DNA from: Nocardiopsis mwathae
Lineage (GTDB): Bacteria; Actinomycetota; Actinomycetes; Streptosporangiales; Streptosporangiaceae
Length of the DNA stretch: 64,000 nucleotides
Reading direction: 5' to 3'
NCBI RefSeq assembly: GCF_014201195.1
Contig: NZ_JACHDS010000001.1
Location: 2,604,001 to 2,668,000, forward strand
Positions 35,566 to 44,145 of this stretch are shown piece by piece; within the stretch, counting starts at the first letter, position 1, and every line of letters begins with the position of its first letter. Position numbers and translations under genes: made by a program. The notes beneath the pieces are model-generated. The model saw nothing but the letters and a program-made list of their open reading frames with translations, searched no databases and was not told the DNA's origin.

Positions 35566-36396
35566 TCAGGCCGCCAGGTCGGGCAGGTCGCGGGTCAGCT
35601 CGTCCAAGGCGGCGCGCACCGCACCGGCCGCGGTCGCCCCGCCAGGCTCGGCCGACTTGCCGCGCGGGTCGTCGTCGGCGGGTCGCGGGGAAACGGCGGC
35701 CGGCAGGTGGGCGATGGTCTCGGTGAGCGTCTTGACCTGCTCGGCCAGGCCGGTGAGGAGGCGGTGGGTCTCCTCGGCCCCTGCTGTGCCCGCCCCCGGT
35801 CCAGCCACGGGTTCGGGTGTGGTGTGAGCGAGCTTCGCTGTGATCGCCTCGGTGACGATCTCGCGGACCCGCTCCTCACTCACCCCGGCCGGGGTCTTCA
35901 CCGATTCGAGGCGTGTCGACTGGTTCGCCCCCACAAGGCACGGGCCGACCTCGAACAGCTTGAGCTCGTTCAGCGCGTAGTGGCCAGGGGCACCGTCCTT
36001 GCCCTCCACGTACTCGCCTCCGCCCTCGGGCACCTCATAGCCGAAACTGAACTGGGTGACCCTGCGGCCCTTGAGGAGCTTGTAGATCTTGGCGGCCTTG
36101 GGTTCGTCCAGGTCCAGGCGCGCCTTGACCCACAGCCCTTCCGGGGTTTCCTTTGCGTCCTCGACCACGCCGATGTGGGAGTCAGGGTCGGCCCAGTTGT
36201 GCGACCAGATCACCGGGATCGGATCGCCCTTCAGGGTCCACTCGGCGAGGGTCTTCTCAAAGGCCCCCGGGCTGATCTTGTCGCCTACAGAGTCGACGTT
36301 GTACGCGGCGACGATCGCCTCGAACACGCCGTCCTCGGTTCCTTCGTGCGTGCCCGCGGCTTTGATCGTCACCGGGGCGGACTTCGTGCGCATCAT
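35566..36396 (-). CDS. HK97-family prohead protease
   Basis: 276-aa serine protease that matures the capsid. Catalytic H66 (VIWSHNWADPD) and S117 (VTQFSFGYEV) are present, plus DSVGDKISPGAFEKTLAEW. The long C-terminal tail with coiled coil (LTGLAEQVKTLTETIAHL) may act as scaffold. Confidence 0.92.
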   Translation of the reverse strand: MMRTKSAPVTIKAAGTHEGTEDGVFEAIVAAYNVDSVGDKISPGAFEKTLAEWTLKGDPIPVIWSHNWADPDSHIGVVEDAKETPEGLWVKARLDLDEPKAAKIYKLLKGRRVTQFSFGYEVPEGGGEYVEGKDGAPGHYALNELKLFEVGPCLVGANQSTRLESVKTPAGVSEERVREIVTEAITAKLAHTTPEPVAGPGAGTAGAEETHRLLTGLAEQVKTLTETIAHLPAAVSPRPADDDPRGKSAEPGGATAAGAVRAALDELTRDLPDLAA

Positions 36397-36405
36397 CGTG
36401 CGGGG

Positions 36406-38370
36406 TTACTCCTCGTCCGGCTCCATGACGCCGGTGATACTCAGTTGGCACTTGCACTTCGCGGCTTCTTTGGCGGGCAGCACCGAATCCCCAGGCCACC
36501 GGGCGCCGTTGCTGAATTTCGCGTCGATCGGCACGGTCTGCCCGTTGAGGCGTGAGTGGGTAGCTCGCGGGTTCCTGGTGGTGGTGCGCCATGTCTTGCG
36601 CGCTGAGGACCCGAACACCTTGCGGGCTTCGTTCACGCGCGTGTACCCGGCGACGTGCATGGTCTGCCGAGCCGCCAACTCCGCCGCACGCGAGGTAGAC
36701 CAGGCAGCGAACAGCGCCTTCAGCGCCTTCGGCGGGTCGTCGCCCTCCAACGCTGCCTCGACCTGGCGCCGCGACGTCTCCGTGCTCGCTTCGGCCTGGC
36801 CTTGGGCGTTTTCCATCAGCCACTCGACCGCGTCCGACGAGTCGAAGTCGGAACTGTCGGGGTCGGTCCCCATCTCTTCCAGGGCCGCACTCGCTGAGGC
36901 CGACGCGGTGGACACGTTGATCCCTGACAGCACCAGCGCGAGTTCGTCCTGCCACCGGCCCCAGTTCACAGCATCGGCCGCGTCCTTCGTCAGTGGCCGG
37001 CTGGCCTTGGCGGCCCCCAGCAGGCTCGACAGGGACCGGGCCTGGCGGCCGAAAAACGCCGACAGCTCCCGTTCGGCGCGGGTCACCGCCCGCTCAGGCG
37101 CACCCGCCTTCACGTGGATGGTGCGCGTCTTGCTGCGGTCGTCATCCCGCACGGAGGGGTCCGGCGCCGAATCCCTCGGGGACGCCTGCCCGCCCTTGGC
37201 CACGTTCAACGGGGTCACGAGCTCGTCCCCGCCGTCGAGCGCAGGCAGGTTGTTGCGGGCACGGACCTCGTTCACCGTCATCCACGGGGCTCCCGCGCTG
37301 GTGGACGCTGCCGCGGCCTGCTCCTCGAACGACCCGCGCAGCTTCTCCTGAATGTTGAACTCCAGGTACAAGTCGCCGAACTCATCAGCCAGCTGCGCCT
37401 CAAACGCCTCATCGATCTGGGTGAGCAACGGCCCCAACGTGTCCTGGTACAAGTGCTCATGCTGCGCCCGAATGTTCGAGAACGTGGCGTGGTCCAGAAT
37501 CCCGACCAGCGGCGGCGGGACGAAATACGCGGCCGCGACCTCTTCACGCGTGAGCTTGCGGGCCTCGATGTACTGCGCGGCACGCGGGTCCAACCCGGCC
37601 GGCACATACGTCATGCCGTCCTCTAGGACCGGCACCCCGCCAGCCCCGGGACCATCACCGGTGTACAAGTCGGCGAACTCGCGTTTGAAGCGTTCGCGGG
37701 CCTCATCCGACCAGTCGCGCCCGCCTTTCGGCACCGGCCGTTGGATGAACCCGGAGGTGCGGGCGCCGTTACGCCACATCTGCTGGCGGTGCCGGTTGGC
37801 CTCGTGCTCCTCGATGAGCACGCTCCGCAGAGACTCCAACGGCGAGGTGCCGCCCCACAAAGAGTCTGTGGCGTACCCGTGCAGGTGGATCACATCCCCC
37901 GCGGGGACCTCCGACCCGCCCGCGATGCGGTAAGCGTGCGGGGCGATCCACGACCCCCCTTCCGGGGCGACCCACGCGGCGGGAACCGGGATCAAGCCGA
38001 CCACGGAACCGCTGCCATCCCGGACCTTCACGACGAACGCTGCGTCGTAGATGCACAGGTCTGCCACTACACGGAACATCAACCCGAAACGGGTCAGCTT
38101 CGTCTGCGGCAGCGGGCGGGCCAGCAGCTTCGCCAGAGGGTGGTCGGTGACGCGTTCCCGGTCGGTGTCTGAGACCCGCCGGTACACGTGCAGCCCGAGC
38201 TGGGCGATGTTGCGCGCAAGAAACGCGACGACGGTGCGCACCTGGGGCTGTCGGCGGTAGATCTCCCCGTACTCCACCCACTCGGCGCCGAGCTGCATGG
38301 AGCTCGGCAACTGGTAGCCGCCGGGGCCGCGCACCAGATCCAGCTTCCCACCAGACACGATCATGCTCAC
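36406..38370 (-). CDS. Portal protein fused to MuF-type head morphogenesis domain
   Basis: 654-aa protein. Residues about 20-440 match HK97-type portals (PQVRTVVAFLARNIAQLGLH, SLWGGTSPLESLRSVL, LTREEVAAAYFVPPPLVGIL, FSNIRAQHEHLYQDTLGPLL). The C-terminal 200 residues look like the minor head (MuF/gp7) family (TMHVAGYTRVNEARKVFG, Cys-rich end AKCKCQLS). Start: GTG 38370 overlapping the stop of the upstream small gene (GTGA). The fusion saves a separate morphogenesis gene. Confidence 0.88.
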   Translation of the reverse strand: MSMIVSGGKLDLVRGPGGYQLPSSMQLGAEWVEYGEIYRRQPQVRTVVAFLARNIAQLGLHVYRRVSDTDRERVTDHPLAKLLARPLPQTKLTRFGLMFRVVADLCIYDAAFVVKVRDGSGSVVGLIPVPAAWVAPEGGSWIAPHAYRIAGGSEVPAGDVIHLHGYATDSLWGGTSPLESLRSVLIEEHEANRHRQQMWRNGARTSGFIQRPVPKGGRDWSDEARERFKREFADLYTGDGPGAGGVPVLEDGMTYVPAGLDPRAAQYIEARKLTREEVAAAYFVPPPLVGILDHATFSNIRAQHEHLYQDTLGPLLTQIDEAFEAQLADEFGDLYLEFNIQEKLRGSFEEQAAAASTSAGAPWMTVNEVRARNNLPALDGGDELVTPLNVAKGGQASPRDSAPDPSVRDDDRSKTRTIHVKAGAPERAVTRAERELSAFFGRQARSLSSLLGAAKASRPLTKDAADAVNWGRWQDELALVLSGINVSTASASASAALEEMGTDPDSSDFDSSDAVEWLMENAQGQAEASTETSRRQVEAALEGDDPPKALKALFAAWSTSRAAELAARQTMHVAGYTRVNEARKVFGSSARKTWRTTTRNPRATHSRLNGQTVPIDAKFSNGARWPGDSVLPAKEAAKCKCQLSITGVMEPDEE

Positions 38371-38585
38371 GACGGGTCCACCACCTGCCAAAACCTGATG
38401 CGGGACCGCTCTAGGACGATCGCCCCGTCGCACGGGGTGGGGGTGGCGCCGGGCTCCAACCGTTCGGCCTGGCGGAGCTCCACCAGCGGCCCGGCCTTGC
38501 GGTACAGCACCCCGCGGAACCCGGTGTCGTCGTCGAGGGTGATGACGACGCTGCGGCGGGACAGCAAGCGGAGCCACGCGAACAA
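38367..38585 (-). CDS. Small phage protein between terminase and portal
   Basis: 72-aa protein (RRSVVITLDDDTGFRGVLYR, then VELRQAERLEPGATPTPCDG) with a beta-barrel-like pattern. The TTG at 38585 follows AGGGGGG. Coupled to the portal by GTGA. Similar small genes stand at this place in actinophages; role unknown. Confidence 0.6.
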   Translation of the reverse strand: MFAWLRLLSRRSVVITLDDDTGFRGVLYRKAGPLVELRQAERLEPGATPTPCDGAIVLERSRIRFWQVVDPS

Positions 38586-38638
38586 TGCGGGCCACCCCCC
38601 TATCTGTGGGTCGGCCCGCGCACGGGGGCGGGGCAGGG

Positions 38639-41371
38639 TCAAGCGACTGTGAGGCCGCGGTCCTCGTAGGCCGAGCTGGGAGCGGCGTCCTCGCCCCGCA
38701 GCGTCCAAGCGGCCGCGGCCATCGCGGCCGTGGGTACCGCATCGATCCGCTTCGCGGACTTGTCCCGCTCGGGCTTGTCCGGCCGGATCAGGTCCGGGTT
38801 GTACGGGGCGCGCCGCACCTCCACCGAGTCGAAGCAGAACGACGCGACGGGGTTTCCGTGGTGCTGGAACCGGCCGGTCTTCACCAGCGCCATGATCTCG
38901 GTGAGACCAGGAGTCATCCGGTCGTAGGTGTTCTTGTACGCGGCCACTTCGCCGACCTCCGGGTCGAGCCCGACAGCGTCAGCGACCTTGTTGATGACCG
39001 GCCACATCGACCACTCATCGGCATCCAGACCACGAAACGCGAAGTGATCGCCGTCGTCAGCGATGTCGGCCAGGATGCGGTCGTAGTCCTGGATGTTGCC
39101 CTCGGTGACCGTCAACCAGCCCTCTTGTGCCCACCGAGTGAACGCCCCGTCGTTCTCGTCGTCCAGGCGCGGCAGCGCGTCCTCAGGAAGCCAGAACCGC
39201 CACACCACGTCAACCGGCCCGCCGGGCTCCTCCGGAGGCAGGAGCACACACCACGCGGTGAGGTCGAACTTCGCCGACAGGTCCAGCCCGCCCCACGCCT
39301 CGCGGCCGACCAGATCCTCACGCGCTTGGTGCGGGTGGCTCCACACGTCCCCCCTGCACGCGTCGTATGAGTGCATCGGCATCCACCGTGTCGCCTGCCG
39401 CACCCACTGGTTCAGCCGGAACTGGCGAAACGCGTTCTCCTTCTCCGGGGCGTTGCGCGCGTCATTGGCAGCCTGCCGGAACTTCTCCACCGACAAGAAG
39501 TCCCCCAGGGCGGGGTTGGCGATCTTCCAGGTCTCCTCATCCCACGGGTCCGCGTCATCCGGGGTGTTACGCAGGTAGACGAACGTGTGCGGCGACCGCT
39601 CCGGCCGGTCCGAGATACGCTGCATCTCGTTGTGCATGTTCGCCGCGAAACTCGCCGGGTCGTTGCCCGCAGTCGTCGCGGCGATCATCAAAGGTTGCTT
39701 GCGCGCCCCGGACCCCATGCCGGTCTCCATCGCATCCCACAGGTCCCGCTTGCGCCACGCCAGAATCTCGTCGGCGGCGACACCGTGGGGGTTGTACCCC
39801 AGGGCACCGGCGGCGTCAGCGGCGATCACCTGGTAGAACGACGCGGTTTTCGGGTCGACGATCCGCTTGTTGGTCTCCTTGATTCGCAGACGCCTCGACA
39901 GCACCGGCGACAGCTGCACCATGCGGGACGCCACGTTGAACACCAGGGACGCCTGATCCCGGTCGCGGGCGCACCCATAGAGCTCAGCCTCCTCCTCGTT
40001 GTCGGCGACCAGCAGGTACAGCATGATCGCGGCGAGGAGTTCAGAGTTGTGCGTCGGCGTTAATGACCGGCCGGCGAGGAACACACTTGAAGGGTGCTCG
40101 ATGGCGATGCAAACTGCTTCGGCCGGTTCCACCTGGTCCACTGCGGTGATGGCATTGGTGGAGGAGCGCGTAGGCCGGTGGGGGCGCGTAGCCAACAAGC
40201 GGGCCTTGCGGGTCAGGTGGAACGGGGCCTCATCGGCGTAGGCCGTCCATGCCACCCGCCAGCGCGGCCCGCAGTCACGTCCGTTCAAGCGCGCCCGGCT
40301 CTCCTTGATCGTGGCCTTCCACCCCAACGATCGGGCGAGCACCAGCACCGCGTCGGCAAGCCGGTACTGCGTCGAGACGAACTCGACCCGGGGGGTGTTC
40401 GGGCCGGTGTTGACCGATCCGTCGGTGTCCATCAGTCCCCGCAGCAACTCCAGGCGCTGGGAGCGTGAAGCGGTCAGGTAGGCGTCAGGCACGTGCTTGT
40501 TGCCCAACAGTCCGAGTGCGCGCAGCCGCGCGTTCAGTGTCGCCCCGCCGTTGCCCCGGCCCAGGCGGCGTCCGTCCGACAGTGTCCACGCATACGGGCC
40601 GCCCGCTTCGCGTTTCACGGGCTGCCCCAGGGCGCGGATCCGCTCGATGATCTCCGCATCGGCGCACGTCAACGCCGCCCGGTGGGTATTGCCGTCGCCC
40701 AACCAGCACCCCAGCAGGTACGGCTCGATGGGCAGCGGTGTCTCGGGGCGTTGCAGCGCCTGGGGGACGTCCACGCTGTAACGGCGGTCGCCCCGCCGAC
40801 CGTAGGTGAAGGTTTCGGCGAGCTCACGCGTGGCCACTACGCGCTGAACATTCAGCCTGCGGTCGTTGACCCACCACTTGTGCTCATCGCTCGCAACGAG
40901 CTCCGCACCGTCAGCGAACCGGACCTTGTAGGTCGGCCTGGTGTGCCGTTCGCTGACCCACAGCACCCTCGTCAACTCACCGTCAGCGGCATGCACCTCA
41001 TCGCCCGGCCGCAGTTGCCCCATCGTCGTCCAACCCGCCCGGGTGAGGATCGGGGTGTCCACCGCCAGGGCCTTGCCGTTCTTCCTGGCGATCTCGATCC
41101 AGGCCGCGTTGTACCGGCGGACATAGGCCCCGTGCTCGCTGGACCAGGTGACCGTCCCCATGAGGGGGCGGATGATGTCGTCGCTCTGCCAGCCGGTGAG
41201 GAGGAACGGCTTGCGCGCGTAGGTGCCCTTGGTGTGGACGAGGACTTCCTCCACGAACCCCGTCGCGTGGTCGGCGCGCGGGACACAGAAGTGGCTGGTG
41301 GTCTCTCGGCACGTGGTCCCGTCGTGGGTCCACCCACACACCTGGTTAGGAGAGGAACCGCTCGGCGCCAC
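38639..41371 (-). CDS. terL: Terminase large subunit precursor with intein
   Basis: 910-aa precursor. Extein parts: residues 1-100 and 443-910, giving a mature 568-aa ATPase/nuclease that packages DNA. The Walker A region ARKNGK-SELLAAI is split at K100/S443 by the intein. Walker B is at 531-537 (VAADEIL; D534, E535). The RNase H-type nuclease begins with GGLDLSAKFD (D697). GTG start at 41371 preceded by GAGGAGGAGGGG; overlaps the small subunit by 26 bases. Splicing is needed for activity because the ATP-binding loop is interrupted. Confidence 0.95.
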   Translation of the reverse strand: MAPSGSSPNQVCGWTHDGTTCRETTSHFCVPRADHATGFVEEVLVHTKGTYARKPFLLTGWQSDDIIRPLMGTVTWSSEHGAYVRRYNAAWIEIARKNGKALAVDTPILTRAGWTTMGQLRPGDEVHAADGELTRVLWVSERHTRPTYKVRFADGAELVASDEHKWWVNDRRLNVQRVVATRELAETFTYGRRGDRRYSVDVPQALQRPETPLPIEPYLLGCWLGDGNTHRAALTCADAEIIERIRALGQPVKREAGGPYAWTLSDGRRLGRGNGGATLNARLRALGLLGNKHVPDAYLTASRSQRLELLRGLMDTDGSVNTGPNTPRVEFVSTQYRLADAVLVLARSLGWKATIKESRARLNGRDCGPRWRVAWTAYADEAPFHLTRKARLLATRPHRPTRSSTNAITAVDQVEPAEAVCIAIEHPSSVFLAGRSLTPTHNSELLAAIMLYLLVADNEEEAELYGCARDRDQASLVFNVASRMVQLSPVLSRRLRIKETNKRIVDPKTASFYQVIAADAAGALGYNPHGVAADEILAWRKRDLWDAMETGMGSGARKQPLMIAATTAGNDPASFAANMHNEMQRISDRPERSPHTFVYLRNTPDDADPWDEETWKIANPALGDFLSVEKFRQAANDARNAPEKENAFRQFRLNQWVRQATRWMPMHSYDACRGDVWSHPHQAREDLVGREAWGGLDLSAKFDLTAWCVLLPPEEPGGPVDVVWRFWLPEDALPRLDDENDGAFTRWAQEGWLTVTEGNIQDYDRILADIADDGDHFAFRGLDADEWSMWPVINKVADAVGLDPEVGEVAAYKNTYDRMTPGLTEIMALVKTGRFQHHGNPVASFCFDSVEVRRAPYNPDLIRPDKPERDKSAKRIDAVPTAAMAAAAWTLRGEDAAPSSAYEDRGLTVA
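40046..41071 (-). mobile_element. Class 3-type intein with LAGLIDADG endonuclease in terL
   Basis: 342-aa intein (residues 101-442 of the precursor). It begins with Ala (ALAVDTPILTRAGWTTMG) instead of Cys/Ser. It carries Trp in DEHKWWV (166/167, block B), Cys421 in block F (EAVCIAIEH), Thr440 in block G (TPTHN) and ends His441-Asn442 before Ser443. This Trp-Cys-Thr set with a non-nucleophilic first residue is the mark of class 3 inteins. Two LAGLIDADG motifs (LLGCWLGDGN at 219-228 and LLRGLMDTDGS at 309-319) show an intact homing endonuclease. Confidence 0.88.
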
Positions 41372-41807
41372 CGGGTTTCCCCTCCTCCTCGATGCTCAGT
41401 CCGCCCCGGTCGGACGGGTTGAGACCGAACCGGCCCCCCAAGCGGGTCATCACGTCGGTGGTGTCCCGCCAGATCTGGAACCACGGGTTCTTGACCTCCG
41501 AGCCCCGGTAGCCCTCGATGACCTCGCCCATCGCGTCCAGCTGGGCCGCGGCGCGCGCGTGGCGGGCGACGGCATCGCAGTAGGAAGCGAAGGTGTCAGC
41601 GTCCCACGGGGTGAGGACGCGTGCGGCCACCAGCCCGGGGGCCAGGCGCTCCCACACCGCACGGGCGCCCGGGGATAGGTAGCCGGGGGGCGCGACATCT
41701 GTCTGTTCGGGGGTGGGTTCGCGGGTGTTGATGCGGCTGGTACGGTCGCCGTCGATGACGGCCAAGCCCCGGGGTTTGCGGGGGCGTCCGCCCTTCTCGT
41801 TGGGCAC
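41346..41807 (-). CDS. terS: Terminase small subunit, P27 family
   Basis: 153-aa protein that recognises the packaging site. RPRKPRGLAVIDGDRTSRIN at the N-terminus, LSPGARAVWERLAPGLVAAR and FGLNPSDRGGLS near the end are P27-family features. GTG start 41807 with GGAGGGGG upstream. Overlaps terL. Confidence 0.88.
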   Translation of the reverse strand: MPNEKGGRPRKPRGLAVIDGDRTSRINTREPTPEQTDVAPPGYLSPGARAVWERLAPGLVAARVLTPWDADTFASYCDAVARHARAAAQLDAMGEVIEGYRGSEVKNPWFQIWRDTTDVMTRLGGRFGLNPSDRGGLSIEEEGKPGGAERFLS

Positions 41808-42505
41808 AGAGCACCCCCTCCGGGGGATTGTGCAGAAGTCGGGAGTTTCGGTTTTTTGACAGCGACGTCACCCGCGCGCCCGCCCAGACCCAGCCCTTCA
41901 GCGATTGCGACCCCCCTACCCCCTCCCCCACGGGGGTGCCAGGGAGATCCGGGGGAGGACTCCGGGTGCGGCGGGAGTGGTGGTGCTGGTCCGCGTTGGG
42001 TGGGCGGGGGTGGTGTGGTGCGGTCCCCGGGGGTGCCGCTGCTCGTTGCCGGGTGCCCGGTGGTGGTTCGGCCGGTCCGCTGGGTGTGGTGTCGCGGGTG
42101 CGTGTGGTGCGGTGCCGGTGGAGGGTTCTGCACGGTTCGGTTCGCGGTTCGTTGTTCGCGGCGTTGTTCGTCGTCGCGGTTGTCGCGGTTCAGTTCCGGG
42201 GCGACGTGGTTTGTGGTTCGCCGTGTGGCGAGTGCGAGGCGGAGCCGGCCGCGGAGTGTGGCGCGTTCCCATTGGGTGGTGGGGTTGAGCTCGTTGTGGT
42301 GCGACGTGTCCGAGTTCGTTGTGTGGTTGCCGCGGATCTGGTTGATGATCCACCAGCGGCGGCATGTGCCGCATCGCCACAGGGTTCCGGGGTCGCCGTC
42401 GGGTTCGTGGATCGTGATGATGTGGCGGGTCCATGGCCCGAAGAGCTTTGTGGCGGGGCGGGTGGTGGTCCGGGTCGGGGGTGTGCACACGTGGCGGCGG
42501 GGCAT
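41450..42505 (-). CDS. Phage protein with CxxC/Trp motif; 3' end doubtful
   Basis: The first ~130 residues are protein-like: TKLFGPWTRHIITIHEPDGD, TLWRCGTCRRWWIINQIRG (possible zinc site) and LNPTTQWERATLRGRLRLAL. The rest is very rich in Pro, Thr and Arg. The frame stays open far into terS (overlap 358 bases), which is unlikely to be real: the gene probably ends before 41.82 kb through a shift in one of the C-runs or a sequencing error. ATG 42505 preceded by AGGAG. Confidence 0.45.
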   Translation of the reverse strand: MPRRHVCTPPTRTTTRPATKLFGPWTRHIITIHEPDGDPGTLWRCGTCRRWWIINQIRGNHTTNSDTSHHNELNPTTQWERATLRGRLRLALATRRTTNHVAPELNRDNRDDEQRREQRTANRTVQNPPPAPHHTHPRHHTQRTGRTTTGHPATSSGTPGDRTTPPPPTQRGPAPPLPPHPESSPGSPWHPRGGGGRGVAIAEGLGLGGRAGDVAVKKPKLPTSAQSPGGGALCPTRRADAPANPGAWPSSTATVPAASTPANPPPNRQMSRPPATYPRAPVRCGSAWPPGWWPHASSPRGTLTPSLPTAMPSPATRAPRPSWTRWARSSRATGARRSRTRGSRSGGTPPT

Positions 42506-42636
42506 GGAACGCTCCTGGTCGGCGTGGGCGGGGGTGGCGGTGTTCGGGGGTGCCGTCCCCCTCATGGGGTGCGGGGGTTACCAGGGGGCTCCCCGGTGCC
42601 CCCCCCCGGGGGGTCACTGGCTGCGTGGCGCGGTTC

Positions 42637-43056
42637 TCAGTGCTCGCCACTCGCCGCTTCAACGTCGTTGGCGCGCAGCCACCACGGGAGACTCCGCTCT
42701 CGCCTGCCGTTGACGCCAGTTCCCGTGGTGAACCAGTCCCACACGTAGGCGGAGCGCATCGGGGTTGCGCACCCGGTTACGCGGAGGGGGCGGTCCCGGT
42801 CGACGTTCGTTGGCAGGAGGAGGGCGTTGGGTGTGGTGTTCAGGGCCGTGGCCAGGGCAGCGAGCTCGTCGACCGTTACCTTGCGTTGGGCCTTTTCGAT
42901 CTTGGTGATCGCGGTTGCCTGGAGTGGTACGCCGAGGCGGGTGAGTTCGTCGGCCAGGGCTTCGGTGGTCTTCCCCTGGTTGGCGCGGTGTTCGCGGACA
43001 GCGCGGGCGGCATGGGCTCCGGTGGGCCCGATGGGTGTGTGGATGCGGGTGGTCAC
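42637..43056 (-). CDS. XRE-family regulator
   Basis: 139-aa protein with an HTH (AARAVREHRANQGKTTEALA, LGVPLQATAITKIEKAQRKV, VDELAALATALNTTPNALLL), the layout of Cro/CI-type domains. The C-terminal part is rich in Trp and Arg. GTG 43056 chosen with GAAGGGAG upstream; coupled to the HNH gene (4-base overlap). Likely regulator of early or packaging genes. Confidence 0.75.
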   Translation of the reverse strand: MTTRIHTPIGPTGAHAARAVREHRANQGKTTEALADELTRLGVPLQATAITKIEKAQRKVTVDELAALATALNTTPNALLLPTNVDRDRPLRVTGCATPMRSAYVWDWFTTGTGVNGRRERSLPWWLRANDVEAASGEH

Positions 43057-43454
43057 CAGGGGGCTCCCTTCCACCAGCCGCCGGGTTGATGTCGGGCGCT
43101 TTCGGAGCTATGACAGCTATGACATAGGCCCCGCCCGTACTCGGGGTCGTTGGGGTTGAGGCCCATCTGGGTGAGGGTTTTGCGGTCCAGGGGGTAGTGG
43201 TCGGCTTCGGTGGCGGGGGCGCGTCGGCAGACCACGCAGATGCGGTCGCGGGTGAGGACGCCTTGCCGGAAGCGTTGGCGGTGGGCGCGTCCGTAGCCCT
43301 GGCGGTGGGAGTTGCCGCGGCGTTGGCGGAGGTCACGGTTGGCGCGGGTGCGGCACTGGGTGCAGGTGGGTTTACCGGGGCGGGACATGTTGCGGCAGCC
43401 GGGGGTTTTACAGGGCTGTTGGGGGCGGGAGGGCAACGGGGACGTCCCCCTCAA
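43053..43454 (-). CDS. HNH endonuclease
   Basis: 133-aa HNH protein. Cys pairs CKTPGCRN and CTQCR at the N-terminus, then the core CVVCRRAPATEADHYPLDRK (metal-binding His), GLNPNDPEYGRGLCHSCHSS. Located upstream of the terminase genes, where such enzymes assist cos/pac cleavage and packaging. Confidence 0.85.
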   Translation of the reverse strand: MRGTSPLPSRPQQPCKTPGCRNMSRPGKPTCTQCRTRANRDLRQRRGNSHRQGYGRAHRQRFRQGVLTRDRICVVCRRAPATEADHYPLDRKTLTQMGLNPNDPEYGRGLCHSCHSSESARHQPGGWWKGAPW

Positions 43455-43486
43455 CAGCTTCTCGGGTATCAGCGGCGCTGGGACTG

Positions 43487-44089
43487 ATGACGCAGTACAT
43501 TTACGCCATGTTCTTCATGAGCGGATGGTTCTCCTGGTGGGACACTGCGGCATACGGACCCAACATCGCGGGCGGATTAGCGGGTGGGTTGGTGGGAGGT
43601 TTGATCGCGTTGGCGATCGCCTTGCTCGTGTCAAAACGAGAGGTTAAACAGTACGAAAATCAGCGAATCGCCACCCGGATAGATGCGCTACGGCGTAGTA
43701 TCGTGGACGAATTCGCTATCGCATGTGACAGGCTCCTAAACTCCTCACCAGCCGAGTGTGAGTCTGCTTTCTACCGAGCCAACCATGCAGCCACCGAGGT
43801 TCTTCTTGCTCTCAGGGAGATTAGACCCGAGACGCAGAATTTTCAATGGTTCGATCAAGAGTGGAAATCGGTCCACGAAATCTATGAACGTCAGCTGATC
43901 CTCGCAAGGGTTGTTGCGAAAGATGCGCGCACTCCCGTTGTTGTGGAGCCTTTGAAGTCTGACGAGCTGGACAGGGCAACAGGATCCTTGACCCGTTTGA
44001 CGAATGCCTGCCACCGGTGGGCGCTTCAGCCAGTCGAGCGGTGGAGCCCACCCAGAGACCCCAAGGCAGACGAAATCGAGCGTTCGTGA
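43487..44089 (+). CDS. Membrane-anchored protein, opposite-strand cargo
   Basis: 200-aa protein with a membrane segment at about 28-48 (GGLAGGLVGGLIALAIALLV), a coiled-coil-like linker (KREVKQYENQRIATRIDALR) and a helical cytoplasmic domain. No family recognised. Codon use is AT-richer than the phage genes around it. It faces the 44146 gene tail-to-tail. Could be an exclusion or defence protein. Confidence 0.65.
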   Translation: MTQYIYAMFFMSGWFSWWDTAAYGPNIAGGLAGGLVGGLIALAIALLVSKREVKQYENQRIATRIDALRRSIVDEFAIACDRLLNSSPAECESAFYRANHAATEVLLALREIRPETQNFQWFDQEWKSVHEIYERQLILARVVAKDARTPVVVEPLKSDELDRATGSLTRLTNACHRWALQPVERWSPPRDPKADEIERS

Positions 44090-44145
44090 TGCGCTGTCAT
44101 TTTCTAGCAGTTGCCAAGCAAAGCACTCGAAAGACTCCACCTAGG

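Noticed and set aside
36089..37351. 420-aa + strand frame over protease and portal
   Set aside because: Antisense to conserved protease and portal residues; Ser/Arg/Ala-rich composition only.
41916..42662. 248-aa His/Pro/Arg-rich frame
   Set aside because: It is the neighbouring frame of the gene starting at 42505, which shows real motifs (CGTCRRWW); the other frame has only low-complexity composition.
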